64,000 nucleotides of DNA from Acestrorhynchus altus. Its lineage: Eukaryota; Chordata; Actinopteri; Characiformes; Acestrorhynchidae. This document shows positions 1 through 12,425 of the stretch, piece after piece (within the stretch, counting starts at the first letter, position 1; every line of letters begins with the position of its first letter). The notes under the pieces were generated by a model, which was not told the DNA's origin, ran no database searches, and worked only from the letters and a program-made list of their open reading frames with translations. Both the position numbers and the translations under genes were made by a program. The stretch covers positions 32,161,071 to 32,225,070 of the forward strand of contig CM067508.1 in NCBI GenBank assembly GCA_034509495.1. Reading direction: 5' to 3'.

Positions 1-525
1 ACTTTACACTTCAGCTATTTCACCTCCTTTAACTTGGTTACAGTTTGTCTAACAGGAATCGTGACGTTTCATGAGCTTGTTTTCTGGACTGTTAGTTGTG
101 TTTTTGTTCATTGTTAATATTTCAGTGTAGGCTCACCCCTTAGGCAGTAGCTCCTTTATTGTTGATTCAACGTCTGTGAGTTAATACATTACATAATTAA
201 CGATGCCCCGGAATGGGAAACCGAATTCATCCTGGCAGGAACGGCGAGAGCTCAGTACATGGAAATCAGCACAACAGAGCTGTAAATCAGGCTCATTCCA
301 AAATGTACGTCACAGTCTTCACTCACTGATATACCAAGCAAAACCTAAATACACCCAGCCTACTATCACAAGCCCTTCAAGACTAGAAGCACCAACCAGA
401 GAAAGGAGATGGTCCAACTACCGACAGGCTAACATCTCTCCAGCTGTCTAAAACACAGAGCTGAGAGGACACAGAGAGGACAGAAACACTATCTGATACG
501 AAAGGAATAAAAAGATCAGCATTTT
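1..525. other. igf1r intron 2, no recognised feature
   Basis: AT-rich sequence with one short open frame (203-451) that resembles no known protein. Nothing functional is visible. Confidence 0.5.
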
Positions 526-790
526 CTTCTTCTTCTTCTTTTGGCTGCTCCCTTTAGGGGTCGCCACAGCGGATCATCTGCCCCCATCTTGCCCTATCCC
601 CTGCCTCCTCTACTGTTACACCAACCATCTCCATGTCCACCTTCACTACTTCCATAAAACTTCTCTGAGGTCTTCCTCTTCTCCTTCTGCCCGGCAGCTC
701 CATCTCCAACATTCTTTATCCAATAACATCATCATAATAGCCACGATGCTTTTATATTTTATCCAAATATTTCCAAAATCCTCAACAAAT
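526..790 (-). mobile_element. RTE-type LINE 3' end fragment
   Basis: A TTC-rich tail is followed by a block that on the minus strand would encode the C-terminus of an RTE-like reverse transcriptase ORF (degraded ELPGR..EEDLRE..), then the ggcgacccctaa-type 3' end. This block with an (AAG)n tail is a common teleost LINE end. The copy is 5'-truncated and frameshifted. Confidence 0.55.
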
Positions 791-1642
791 GTGGTTAATA
801 AAAAGGCACACAGCACAGAGAGAGATACAAAGGATGACACTACTCCTCAATCATCTACAATCAAACTCATCTACAATTGAATGCCACATGTCACTGTAAC
901 TCTAATTCAGATGTATCTAATCTCACTGGCTGAGCCTTAATGCCCAAAAATGACATAGATGTTTACAGTGTTCTCAAGCCCCTGTACATCAGTAAGTCTC
1001 AGACTGGTCGTGTATCCATGGCTCATAAAAGCCAACAAACCCAGTCAAGCTAACCAAGCAGAAGAAATGCTGGTGACCAGCTCCGTCTTCTGCTGTTTAT
1101 CTTTCCTTCTCTGCGCTCAGGACCGACGGGGCCTGGACGATGGGCTGGAGTGAGCTGGTTAGTGTGGAGCAAGTCAGCTTTACTCAAATTCATCTGTTTA
1201 TAATTCATAAACTACATCGAGTAGAGCTTCCGAAAGTACTACTCTGACAAATCATCAAACAGAGTTTGGAAGAAGAACAAGCAAGCTTGTCCAATAGTTT
1301 CCTTCCTCCCTCTCACTCTCCCTGTGTTTTGGCACCTTGCCTTGTTAGAGATGGAGATATTGAGTCAGTGTTAGCGTAACGCACCCCCAGGACAGCGAGC
1401 TGGAGCTGGAAGTCGGCCTGCTGTCTGTTCTGCAGCCTTTACATAGAGTTCCCAAAAACACACTGGAAACGTAAAGCCGCCCACGCATGTCTGGGCAAGG
1501 ACTGGGATTATGGTGCTTTAAGAAAAACACACTACCTCAAGCAATGACACACACACACACAGGGGAAGAAAAATAAAATTGGACACACACAGACACTACC
1601 AGCATGCTCCTGAAAAAAGAGTTGGCAAAGGCTGTGTATCTC

Positions 1643-1645
<3 letters not shown>

Positions 1646-1695
<50 letters not shown>
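1646..1695. repeat. (CA)n microsatellite
   Basis: Uninterrupted CA dinucleotides, about 25 units, in igf1r intron 2. Confidence 0.98.
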
Positions 1696-1697
<2 letters not shown>

Positions 1698-1739
1698 GTT
1701 TCTCATTCATGCTCTCACTATAGTCGAGATAAAAGATGA

Positions 1740-1960
1740 AGGAATGGACCTGGACAAGTTCTGCTTGGGATCCTGTGAGTATGTAGGCCTCGTGGTCAGC
1801 ACTTCGATCCTGTCCAACTGCTGGTGTGACGATCTGGGGAACCACAGTCAGTCACCCCTATTAGTAATACGAGGGACACTAACACAAAGTGAGAGCGAGA
1901 GACCAAATGCAGACTTACTGTTTCCTCACCAGAGAAATTTCAGCCCTCGTGACCAGTAAC
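1740..1960 (+). mobile_element. degraded Tc1-like transposon fragment
   Basis: The stretch around 1,825-1,890 (tgtgacgatctgggg ... gagggacactaacac) aligns by eye to the better-preserved relic at 55,980-56,060, which reads tgtgatgatctgggg ... aagggacactaacag. Both look like the middle of a Tc1-type transposase, where a WG block follows the first catalytic Asp. The reading frame is lost. Confidence 0.5.
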
Positions 1961-2277
1961 TGTAACCTTGGTACTGCCATTGCGAGTCTCCCACACAGTC
2001 TCACTAGCAGCTCAGGCCTATCTAATGAAACAATTCAGCTAAAATAAAAGAACTTCTGTCACAAGCAGCCAAACTTGTTGCAGAAGCTTGTAGCAGAACT
2101 GAGACACAGGCAGGACTCTGTGTGGAGCAGTTTGTGGAATCAGTTACAGATCAATGTTTATAAGGTCCAATATAAACTGTTCTGCAATTGGCAGAGGAGA
2201 AAATGAAATTTAGGGAAATGCAGTAAACTGGACAATCTATCTATCCCTGCACAAGGTTAAACAACAATCAACCATAA

Positions 2278-2345
2278 CATAGTGTGTGCTCTACTGGTAT
2301 AAGTGGATCTGAGACAGCAGTGCTGTTGGAGTGTTTAAACTGCGG
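2278..2345. repeat. palindromic MITE fragment
   Basis: A short piece of the palindromic MITE family (tataagtggatctgagacag then cagtgctgttggagtgtttaa), equivalent to the block at 19,270-19,322. It is followed by a run of imperfect GTGTGG units to about 2,385. Confidence 0.6.
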
Positions 2346-2726
2346 TGTGGTGTGGTGTGGCGTGGAACGTAGTGGCGTAGTGTGGAACTGCGAAAAGACA
2401 ACACCTAGGTGATACTCTGGCCAGTTTCCTTGATCCCTCCAGTGTCTGAGTTACGTGGCACCTATAAGGAACAAGACAAATGGCAAGTATGCAGCTCAGA
2501 ATCAAGCGTCTGAGCCCTTTGGGATGGAAGACGGACACTCTTGGGAGCAGCTTTGAAGAGTGTGTGTTGGTGCTGTGTGAGACTTTGGCCTCAGGCTGGA
2601 TCTTATCATCTAAACAACAACAACCCAACCCCCCCCCCCTGTTTCCTCAGTCGGGGGTGGCTGGACAGTGTGTGTGTCTGGAGCAGAAAGCCCAACTGAA
2701 AGCAGGCCACAGAGCAGACGCAGACA

Positions 2727-2727
<1 letters not shown>

Positions 2728-2763
<36 letters not shown>
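2728..2763. repeat. (CA)n microsatellite
   Basis: CA dinucleotide run in intron 2. Confidence 0.97.
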
Positions 2764-2767
<4 letters not shown>

Positions 2768-2928
2768 ACGCAAGGCCACAGCCAAGCTAGCAGCTGGCCA
2801 GGTCGCTGGAGAGGGAAGAGGGTGCTGGAGCCAGGGATGTGGACATTGTGGAAAGCTAATCTAATGGCTGGAGCTGTTAACAGTGGCTGATAAGAATAGC
2901 GGCACTTTGAGAAGAGGTGGGGGTGGTG

Positions 2929-2930
<2 letters not shown>

Positions 2931-3013
<83 letters not shown>
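2931..3013. repeat. (GT)n microsatellite
   Basis: About 41 uninterrupted GT units, one of the longest in the window. Confidence 0.98.
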
Positions 3014-3014
<1 letters not shown>

Positions 3015-3344
3015 AGAGGGAATGAGCAGGTGTCCTAACACTGTTATACTTCCATTACAAGTTTGAACTACAGTAAACTAATTTTTTAATTAAGAACAAA
3101 AGTTTTCATACCTTTAGTCCTTTTCCACAGGTCCCCTAGTGGCCATGGCGCCAGCAGGATGGAAACTGACTCATCACATGTTTTGAATGATTATAAATGC
3201 ATAAATATTTTTTTCCGCATAACAATGTTATGAAACGAGGGTGGACACTGGTCTCTGCATGTGTGCAGTGGTGTGTGCGGGTGTTGAGTCAGTGAGAAGA
3301 GAGGAGGAGGACAGAGGGGAGGGAGACCAACCTCACAAATGTGT

Positions 3345-3490
3345 GATGAATTATCAGCGAGTAATTAAGTTTGGAAAACAGCTGATCGTCACTTGTTTCT
3401 AATTAAACCAAATCCCAGTTTAAATGCCAAAGGAGATTCCAGTGCATGTTTACTTCTCTGTCCACGTCTACATGTTCAACCTGCACACAG
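3345..3490. repeat. unnamed interspersed repeat, copy 1
   Basis: Shares gtgtgatgaattat, then ccaaaggagat(t)ccagtgcatgtttac and ctgtccac..ctacatg.tcaacctgca with 7,270-7,380. It appears to be a dispersed repeat, but I do not recognise the family. Confidence 0.6.
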
Positions 3491-3854
3491 AGTCTGACTG
3501 ATCAGTGAGAGGGGGAGGGGATTAATTAATGAACGTTACCCAAGTTACAGAGGAAAGGGAGAAGGGAGGGGCTGATACACACATAAATAATAAAAATAAT
3601 AATGGTCATTCAGGACATTCATCCCTCTGGAAACCAAACCATTTCCACACAAATGACCCACTCACCCTGTTTTTGGAATTAAATTGTACACAGATGGTAA
3701 CCTTCATAACAGATACGGTATTACAATATCACCATTTTTTGCGTCTCAAACAAAAGATATATCAATATTTACGATATATCGCCCATCCCTAATGCCTAGA
3801 TCTATATATAATCAATGTCGGTACTAAAGGATTCTTGAAGACTGACCCCCTCTG

Positions 3855-3855
<1 letters not shown>

Positions 3856-3932
<77 letters not shown>
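3856..3932. repeat. (CA)n microsatellite
   Basis: About 38 CA units. Just before it (3,705-3,790) lies a gatatatcgcccatccctaa end that matches the right terminus of the MITEs at 4.9-5.7 kb. Confidence 0.97.
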
Positions 3933-3934
<2 letters not shown>

Positions 3935-4883
3935 TACTCAACAGCGTAGCACAATACAAAAAAAACTGCCACAAATTTTAATCGTGGCTCAAATATGGAG
4001 ACAATAATATACTGTGGGTCCTCTAGTCAGTCCCACCCTAAGCCTTGGTATGAAAGAAGAGAAGCTTGTTGGAAGAGAAGAAGGGCGGAGATTCAGGGCT
4101 GCTCCTGTTCTCAGGGCCTCGTGTTGTGTTTCTACTCTTGACATTTCTGTGACATTTTCCCCCTCAGCAGCACCCCTCTTCACAGAGGCCTAGAGATGTC
4201 CTACACACACACACACACACAAACACACACAGGTACATACAGCTCCACACACAATTATCCCACCCACTGAGCCCATCAAGAGTTCAGACGAGGACGGGAA
4301 GCAGAACCATCATTGTAATACATTGAGACATCCAAGAAAGGGTTGTTTCCTAGTCCTCAGCCTGAAACAGGGGCACAACAGCAAGTGTGTCTCAGATCAA
4401 AGTCAAGGGTGGCTTTGTTAGGTTTATCCCTAATTTCCCTATTCCGAGAACCTGACTCAGTCATGGTTTACCAGGAACAGTGAGGCTGAATGAGTGAGGA
4501 ATTGTCAGTTTTTCTGTATAAAGAGACACGCTGACTATGTTTGAATGAAGGCTGTTGGTTGGGGGCCACTCCACTGTGTGGTCCAAGTTAGAAGCAGTGA
4601 GCTTCTATAAGCGGCTTGGCCACAGACAGTAAGGACAGGCAGTAGTGACACAAGAGTGGAGGCACGCAACCTTTAAGGAAAGGAACCTCTTTATAGCACT
4701 GCATAGAACCTTTTTGAAAGTGTAACTAGGGTTGCAAGGCTTTTAATGCTATCACAGAATATGTAGCCTAAAAATCCAAAACAAACACAACACTGGACTG
4801 AATTCCATTTGTCACCTAGTTTTTGGAGTATGGTAATTGATGGGGTGTGGGTGGGAGGTCTAATGAGGGAGGGAATTTAAACT

Positions 4884-5248
4884 TAGGGCTGGGCAATATG
4901 GACAAAAATCATATCCTGATATGATTATTTTTAAGCTGAATGGTGATATACAATATACAATATGATGTGAAAAATGTGATGTGAATAAATTTATATTTAA
5001 ACGTGATCATTTCTACTTATAGACATACATACTTATAGTATGTTTGTGAGAGGATGAATGGAGTTGGAGGGGAGCAGAGCAGAGGATGAGCTGAGAGCAG
5101 GGAGCAGATAAAGGTTTTTGCAAGATTGTAACAGAATTTATTTAATTTATTTAAACTATAAAACTTGATATAAATAATACCACCTCAGCCCATATCTTGC
5201 TCTGTTCATTTCCCGATATATATCACTTCAATATGTTGCCCAGCCCTA
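4884..5248. mobile_element. MITE with tagggctgggcaatat inverted termini
   Basis: The left end tagggctgggcaatat is mirrored by atatgttgcccagcccta at the right end. The interior is AT-rich with repeated gatat/atatga motifs. No coding content. This is a nonautonomous DNA transposon type abundant in fish. Confidence 0.8.
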
Positions 5249-5435
5249 TTTTACGAATTTAAAAATGTGTGTACAACACTGAGACAGAGAAGAGCAGTGA
5301 TCTGTAGCGATCAGGGTCTAAACACAACACAAAATGATGGTGCCAGATACCACAGGACACCTTCAGAGATCAATGGATCAGCACTGAACTAGTGGAACAA
5401 GAGGGACTATACAGTATTAAGCAGGTGGCTGATGC

Positions 5436-5699
5436 CAGGGGTGGGCAATATGGCAATATTTTATTGTATTGTGATAAATTCTCTTACTATGATACCCAAT
5501 ATACTTTTCTGAGCACATTGAGGATGTCATTACTTACAAGGAGTGTAATTATCCCTGCTTATCTGGAGGAAGTGCAGCAGATTCTAAATGAAAAAAATCA
5601 CTGATTTTGTCCGTTTGTTGAAACATGCTAAATACTGTATATCATGAAAATGTCTTTAAATATTGTGATATGCCACTTTCACCATATCGCCCACCCCTA
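5436..5699. mobile_element. second MITE with caggggtgggcaatatgg inverted termini
   Basis: The left end caggggtgggcaatatggc mirrors ccatatcgcccacccctaa at the right. It is related to the neighbouring element 190 bp upstream but shorter and diverged, so the two are likely independent insertions. Short open frames inside are not genes. Confidence 0.78.
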
Positions 5700-5837
5700 A
5701 CTGATTGTTGTAGAGAGCTATAAAGAGGAGATATTGCATAAGCAATCAAACAAGGTACCCAGTCTGTCAGAGCTGGTGAGCCGGAGCTTTCCTCCGAACA
5801 TGCTGATTCCCGAACATTCCCAATATTGATCCAAAGA

Positions 5838-5950
5838 TGCAGTGGCTGGCTTCACGTGTATTGCAGGAGGCATGTGCTTGTTTTCACCCTTCTAGTGTCG
5901 TGACCATCATGTGTGATATGGAGAGAGTCCAAGTTCCAAGTTGTGAAGGG
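5838..5950 (+). mobile_element. SINE fragment
   Basis: The core gcaggaggcatgtgcttgtt and the following gtgtgatatggagagagtcc match the same segment of the SINE copy at 53,440-53,550. No tRNA-like head remains. Confidence 0.55.
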
Positions 5951-6314
5951 AAAAACTGGGATAGAACTGAGATAAAGGGAAAACTGCATATTTCAGGAGA
6001 AAAGAAAAGCAGCTCTTTTAGGGTTAAAGAAGGAGGGGAAACGATATGTTCCATGAGAAAAACGCTGATATGGTGGGTTACGTGGTCTGGGAAACCTCAT
6101 CAAAGATGGCTCCTTATGTCCTGATGACTGGGGTCAGAGCACAAGAGACATTACTTCAGCAGAGAGTCGTGTGCAACCGCTTTATTAGATGGTAGCGCAT
6201 GTCAGAACGCTTTGATCATTTAGTTAACAAACAAAGCAGAGCCCAGGCGGCCCACAGACAATGAGCACCGCTCAATCAAAGTCTTGAATGAAGAGGTGTG
6301 TTTGATGTGTGTTT

Positions 6315-6315
<1 letters not shown>

Positions 6316-6381
<66 letters not shown>
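6316..6381. repeat. (CA)n microsatellite
   Basis: About 33 CA units in intron 2. Confidence 0.98.
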
Positions 6382-6384
<3 letters not shown>

Positions 6385-6725
6385 GGACCCTCACATAGTA
6401 AGGTACTGGGAATAAGTACACGATAGAACATGTTGAGGAATGTTTCCTTTCAATGTTCTGACACCTTTGGAAAAGTACAAAACACACTCTGGACAAGATG
6501 TCCGCATCCCATTCAACTCTCCGACACACACAAACACATGGACATGGACATGCAGTGAGCCGAGAGAGTGGTAGCGGACAGCATCTCTCAGTGGCGTAAT
6601 TAGAGAGCGCCACTGTCAGAGAGAACCCTGCTCCAGATTGACTACAAAACCACTGCGTGCCCTTGAAGAAACATCTGCGCTCGAGAAAAACAAGGCAATT
6701 ATGTGGAAGGGGGGGTGGGACGGGG

Positions 6726-6812
6726 AAGCAGAGAGAGAGAGCGAGAGAGAGAGAGAGAGAGAGAGTGCAGGAGAGAAAGCGAAAGAGAGACACAGACAGA
6801 GAGAAGCGGGGG
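6726..6812. repeat. (GA)n-rich tract
   Basis: An imperfect polypurine GA tract. It generates three overlapping low-complexity open frames that are not genes. Confidence 0.9.
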
Positions 6813-7269
6813 TGGATCTGCCCTTCAAAGAGCGCCAGAGAGGCTGGACCAAGAGCCATGGAGAGGCGGCGGGACGACAGCAGGGCGACACCAAGGCCTC
6901 CATCAGCCACCATCCTCCTCCTCCTACTGCTAACCTTTTACCACAACCTGTCCCTCAATCCCCAACTCCACTGTGTTGACTCCCTTTAGCCCTTATCTTT
7001 AGCTTTGAAACCCTCAAGGTTCTCTTTTCATGTGCTTGTTTGAGTTCACCTCAGCTTCCCTTTGGTGTAAGAACGGGTAAACATGTCTGGGAAGGGCAAG
7101 GCTGGACGTCCTCCATTACATTCTTGGTCGCCTTACACCTGTTTTTACCCCCTTCGCAAACTTTTCATGCTCCTCCTGGGCTGCACCAGCCAAGGAAGTA
7201 GACAAATCCTAATGTTCTTATTAGAGATGGATGGATCAGTGATTTTGGGGCTGATACTGATAACTCAGC

Positions 7270-7380
7270 ATTGTGTGATGAATTATTATTGAGAGTAACT
7301 GAGCTCAAAAAACACCAAAGGAGATTTCAGTGCATGTTTACTGCTCTGTCCACATGTACATGCTCAACCTGCATACAGCA
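7270..7380. repeat. unnamed interspersed repeat, copy 2
   Basis: Second copy of the repeat at 3,345-3,490: caccaaaggagatttcagtg, then gctctgtccacatgtacatg. Confidence 0.6.
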
Positions 7381-7384
7381 TAAA

Positions 7385-7590
7385 TAACCTGGTTGACCAG
7401 CATCACCAATTTGACCAAGCTGGTCAACCAGCATGACCAGACCAAAATACGTGTAACATACGCTATGCTGGTCATCAAGACCTGGCCGACCAGGTAGCTT
7501 ACCGTAATAAGAGCTTTTTTTTTGTCTGGGTGACTGGGCTTCTACCACCCTGACCATCAAAGACCAGCGCAGGCCATCTGAAGCCAGCTA
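7385..7590. repeat. ctggtcaaccagcatgaccag tandem/palindromic repeat
   Basis: A cluster of self-complementary units built from gctggtc and gaccagc. The ends are also mutually inverted (accagcat near the left, gaccagc at the right). This motif class is a known dispersed tandem repeat in fish. Confidence 0.75.
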
Positions 7591-10546
7591 TAAGCTTGAT
7601 TCTGACACTGATAGAGAGGGACAGATCCTTCCATCTGTAGTTCTTATGAGACCTGTTGTGATTGTGACACTCCACACTGTAGTAAGCATTGTGGCTGATG
7701 AGGCTTCTACTGTTCTATGTTTCACCATGGAAAAACTAGGTTTTGGAAGTAAAGCGAGGAACTCCAAAAATGTTTTTTTGCATTCATGAAGAATTTGGTC
7801 CTCAGAAGAGCCAACAAAGCATAACGCCAAAGATACACAGCAGTGGAGTCATTCCCGTAGGAAATTCTGCTACCTTTTTGCTGCTTTATCATTGGGAAGC
7901 ATGCTGGACAGGTAGTGGCTGGCTGTGCGTTCCAGTAAGTCCTTTGAAAAACATCAGCGAATTAGAGGACCTTCGACAGGTCCTTTTTTGCTGTGACTAC
8001 CAGCCCTTTCCATTGTTTTTGTGTTGTGCAGAGCGAGCCTTGGATATAGATGACTCACTCAGCCCCCAAAGACACACCATTCAGACATAACATTACCATA
8101 CTGAACAGGTGTGCAGGGGAGCAGGTGTCGACACGTCCTAGGAGAGGCTGCCGGGAACAGCCGGCATCAGCAACACAGGAGGGTCAGTGCAAAAAAAAAG
8201 GGCCACATTCAGTCTAGCGTTTCTCACTCTTGAGGGTCATCAAGAGCCCAAGCAACCAGCTTACACTGGAAGAGCACTTTGGTTTCTGCAATGTGGAGAA
8301 CACTGACGGAATCGTGGAACAGAGACATAAAACGAATGGCTTAATACACATTCCAATACGCTGTCTTTGAGCACATACCTACAGTATATCACTGTTTGAG
8401 CTTTGAGTACATCACCAAAATGAAACGTTAAAGGGCAGCACCAGTAAAATTACTGAAAAATGAGGGAAGAACACAGTCTGGAAGATGATTATGGGTTCAT
8501 CTGAAAGTGTATGCACATGAAAATAATTTCTCCTATATAACGAATCTCAAAAAAGACAGCTTTAGACAGTTTTAGGCTTCATTTATGTGATGTGACACCA
8601 ATGGGGACAGGGCATTGCTTAGAAACAGTGCTAACATAACTGGCAGTCAGCATACTAATTTTGGAAGTCAGCTGTATCCAGGGCGCTGAGATTGCAGTAG
8701 TAATGCTGATTTATTGACTGATTACTGTATGCCTATGAATGAGGTGTTGTATATATTTGTATATATTGGTTTTGTGTTGGCAAAAAATGCACAAATTCAT
8801 CAGAGTTTGTATTTCACATTTTATTTTCACATGATTTGCAAGTTGAGTGCTTCTTCTGCCTTCTTGTGGAGAAGCTGCTGAACTGATCCACAGATGTTCA
8901 GATTCATGTATTTTCTACAATTTTATAAACTTTAGTTATGTTTTAGTAATCAATACAATATTATTTCAATACAGTACCATGTTACAGTTGTCTAACTGTG
9001 GGTGATAAAGCACATTTCCTTTAATCGAAAAAATAATAATAATACAATTAATGAATTAAATAATTAATTAATTAATTAATTAAAAAAAAAAAAACATTAT
9101 GGGCAAAACTTCATTGGGCCCAATACTGGCCCAGGCATCACTAGTATCAGCTTCACACAATTAACAGGTCTCTGTTTTTGGTTGAAAACAACATACATAT
9201 CTGTTATTTCCTCCATTTGTTTTCGTGCTGTAGGGGAAAACAGGGAGGAGGGGCAAGGCACAGATCATATGGGCCGATTTCGGACCTAAACACTGCGCAG
9301 GCCTCCTGAAAGCCATCGCTGGGAAAAAGTCGTTTCTCTGTGTTTTTTCCCCACCATTCTTTTGTGTTTGAAAGAGGAAGAGAGTACAGACAATGGAAAG
9401 TAGGAGCCTGCTATTTCCCATGCATTCTGAGGCAACCCCCAGCCAGATGTGAGGGACATGCTGGCATCCATTTCCGTGAACCAACCATCTCTTACATAAA
9501 GGCATGCAGATGAAGGCTTGTTGGCACCCAGTGGAAAAACACTGTGTGCTGTGAAGACCTCCTATATATAGTCCTGGTAGACCTCCTATATTTAGCTCTG
9601 GAACAGACCCACCACACTGACTTTGTTTTATAGAAAATCAGAAGTATTCAAATTTCTGCAGAGACAGAGGAGTAATATCCAGAATATACTATTCCCTACT
9701 GTCGGAAAGCGACCTCAAACCACAGGGTGGCATCCAATTCCGAAAAGTCATTGTTTTTCCACCTCCTGTTTTCTGCAAGCAGGTTCTAACAGTGTCATCT
9801 CAGGTCTCTGTTTTCCTTTCACAGATGAGAAACAAGCCAAAGCACCCACCATCCTACTGTTGTTCGAGCTCTTTTAATTAATGGCGAGAGAGCTGCAGTC
9901 GTAGATCTCTCAAGACAACACAGATAAGACTAGGCAAATATTTACCTGACAAGACTTGCCACAGAGACAGAGCTCCAGATCTGCAGACGTCCTAACACAT
10001 ACACTGCACATTGTTCTACTGCCACTGTTCAAATAACAAAGGCCACAAAGCATGGAGGACTGTAATCATACCGCAAGACAGATACAAAGAAGAAAAGACA
10101 AGACACTGTTAAGAGAATCACTGGGCAGTAGACTGAATGTAAACAGTAGCTATCATCGTTTACGCTGCTCCAGCCCATCACGAACACTACGGCTGCATTT
10201 ACTGTATTGTGGTTGTACTGTATGGTGTATGCATGATGATATTGTATTTGAACTGGATAATGAAAAAGAGACCAGAACTGGTCAGTTATGCTTGACCTGA
10301 CAAATCAGCATGGTTCCCAGCTAATAGAGTTTGCTTGTATCAGAAATGAGCATCATGTACAGATCCAACTAAACAATACTCTACGAAGTGAAGTTCTCCA
10401 CCTCAAAGCAACCAAGGAAAGCCATTTTTGTAGAACCTACAATCCCAGATTCTTCACCAAAGGAAAAAACTGCAGGTCACTCACAAATGCCCTCTACCTT
10501 CAGGCAGAGCAACAACAGCTATTAATACAAATCCCATCATCCTTAC
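7591..10546. other. igf1r intron 2, mostly unique sequence
   Basis: No gene, TE domain or RNA gene is recognised. The only low-complexity part is the AT-rich (taat)n/A run at about 9,028-9,094. Open frames at 9,161-9,505, 9,623-9,877 and 10,052-10,300 lack homology and splice logic. The last 400 bases lead into the igf1r exon 2 donor. Confidence 0.5.
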
Positions 10547-11107
10547 CTTTCTGGCAGTGGTTGGACGTCCAACAACGGTAGCTATAATTATCATTAAAGC
10601 TGGTCCTGGGGCACTCAGGTCGGTCTTCCATTATGCCTGGGCACACATCCCCACACTCTTTTGACTGCTTGTTCCCGGCAATGTAGTTGTTAAATTCTGC
10701 ATCCATAATGAGCGACCAGTCCACGGAGTCTAGGTAGCACAACTCCGGGTTCTTCTCGATTCTTATGGCCCCTCGTGTGATGTTTTTCAGATTATACAGG
10801 CCAATGTCCTTCAAACTGGTCATCTCGAAGATCACTAGAGCGTAGTTGTAAAAAAGGTTGAGTCCTCGGATGACAGTGAGGTTAGGGAAGAGCATGCTGA
10901 GACTATCCAGGCCAGCCACCCGGAAAAGCAGCAAGTAGTCGGTGACCATTCTGAGCTTGGGGAAGCTAAGGTTGCGGAACTCCTGGTATGGGTTGTGGTT
11001 CTTGTCTCCTATCAGGAGGATCTGCAGGTAGCCCTCCACCACCGTGCAGTTCTCCAGCTTCTTGAACTCACTGATGTCATTCCGAATATCGATGTGAGGA
11101 CCACAGA
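10547..11107 (-). CDS. igf1r: igf1r exon 2 (L1 domain and start of Cys-rich region)
   Basis: Encodes 187 codons' worth of receptor ectodomain, phase 1 at both ends. The acceptor is a T-rich tract ending in gcag before TCTGTGG, and the donor is AAAG|GTAAGG. The protein runs from CGPHIDIRND through the L1 (receptor L) leucine-rich beta-helix to the cysteine-rich part (CGDVCPG, CWTSNHCQK). Family hallmarks are LLLFRVAGL, LFPNLTVIRG, FYNYALVIFEM, LKDIGLYNL, NITRGAIRIEKN and VDWSLI. Predicted N-glycosylation sites are NCT, NLS, NLT, NIT and NYS. ICGP at the start, FYNYALVIFEM and VDWSLI favour IGF1R over the insulin receptor. Relative to the human protein as I know it, the loop around GDKNHNPYQEF carries about five extra residues. 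Exon 3 onward lies beyond the left edge. Flanking introns are 24.3 kb (intron 1) and more than 10.5 kb (intron 2). Confidence 0.97.
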
Positions 11108-11917
11108 CTGCAAAAGAACAAAACAAAAAGACAGAAAATGATCAGAGAATGATCTTCAAACACAAACCAGAAGGTGATGCAGGATTTAATACCACATATT
11201 TAAGCACTGAGTCTTGGGCTGTTTATTATGTTTACATGTAACTTTGTACTGTCACTGTCATTAACGAGTGAGAGCGGCTAAACTGGGGTCTATTTCCTCA
11301 AAGTCATTTCTTAAACTAACGCTCTGAAAAAGATTTGGAGCTTGAGCCATATAAGCCACACCCACTCCACCTGTGCTGTTCAGTACCTGTGCATATTGAA
11401 CAATAAAGGTATTATAGTATCATACAAAGCAATACTGCTTAAAGCTACTCTCCTAGTTCCACAGTAGTTGCTATAAACTCAGTGTAATAAATGAAAGAGC
11501 ACAGGGCTTAAATGAGGATAAATAAAAAATCCTCAGCATTGTGCCAAAGGCCAGAGCAGAAATATAAGTCAAGTTCATCCAAGGAGTCCTGTGGACACAC
11601 ACACGACGGCGTATGATAAACAGTGCAGTTAGAATGCTTGCAACTTTCAACAGCTTATAAAAGGCTCTGTTGTCTTAGGCCACACTTTGTTCCTACTTTA
11701 CACAGAGACACGATGCACAGACAGCAGCACGCGCTCTCTGTAAAGTTGTTAACGGACACGCGATCCAAGAAGCTTCTGAAAAAAATGCTGCTGAGTCACC
11801 CCACATGACCCCTGTGTTTAAAAAGTACCATCCGTGTCTACTACTGTCCGCAGAAAACAACTCAACATGTCCTTGGTTTGTCCCAGATGCCAATAAATGA
11901 TATTTCCCCTGCTACCC

Positions 11918-12425
11918 TGTACTTCAACAATCAGGACCCCACAGGACCACCAGAGAGCAGGTATTATGTCTGTGCTGGGCCATTCTCAAGACTGCAGTGA
12001 CACTGACATGGTGGTGGTGTGCTAGTGCAACTTGCAATGGTATGAGTGGATCAGGAGTGGAGTGTTTAAACCCTTCAATGTCACTGCGGGTCTGAGAAAA
12101 GTTCACCAACCAGAAAGAGCCAGCCATAAACGTCCGGTGAACGCAGATGAAGAATTAGAGGATGACCAAACTTCTCTCTCTGATCTTACACCGACAAGGT
12201 AGAGCAACTAGGTAAGAGTGTCTAATAGAGTGGACAGTGAGATGACAGACTGTATAAGCACTCCAGAAGCATTGCTGTGTCTGACACTCTCCAGCGCAAA
12301 ACACTCTGACACCACCATGTCACTGCAGTGCTGAGAATGACCCACCACCTACCAAATAATACACCTTCATGAATTGTAAGGCCTACACACACAACTGAAA
12401 TGCTCATTCTTCATTTCAGAGAATT
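11918..12425. mobile_element. palindromic MITE, near-full central part
   Basis: Left arm: ggaccccacaggaccaccag, a ggccattctcaagactgcag block, then cactgacatggtggtggtgt. The right arm repeats these in inverse complement: acaccaccatgtcactgcag, then tgagaatgacccaccacct. The whole unit can fold back over about 500 bases. No ORF survives. Confidence 0.75.

Noticed and set aside
6272..6913. 213-codon minus-strand open frame
   Set aside because: Composed of CA and GA microsatellite translations with no conserved domain.
10500..11126. Insulin receptor rather than igf1r
   Set aside because: Motifs FYNYALVIFEMT, LKDIGLYNL and VDWSLI, the ICGP junction and the fam169b neighbour all fit IGF1R.
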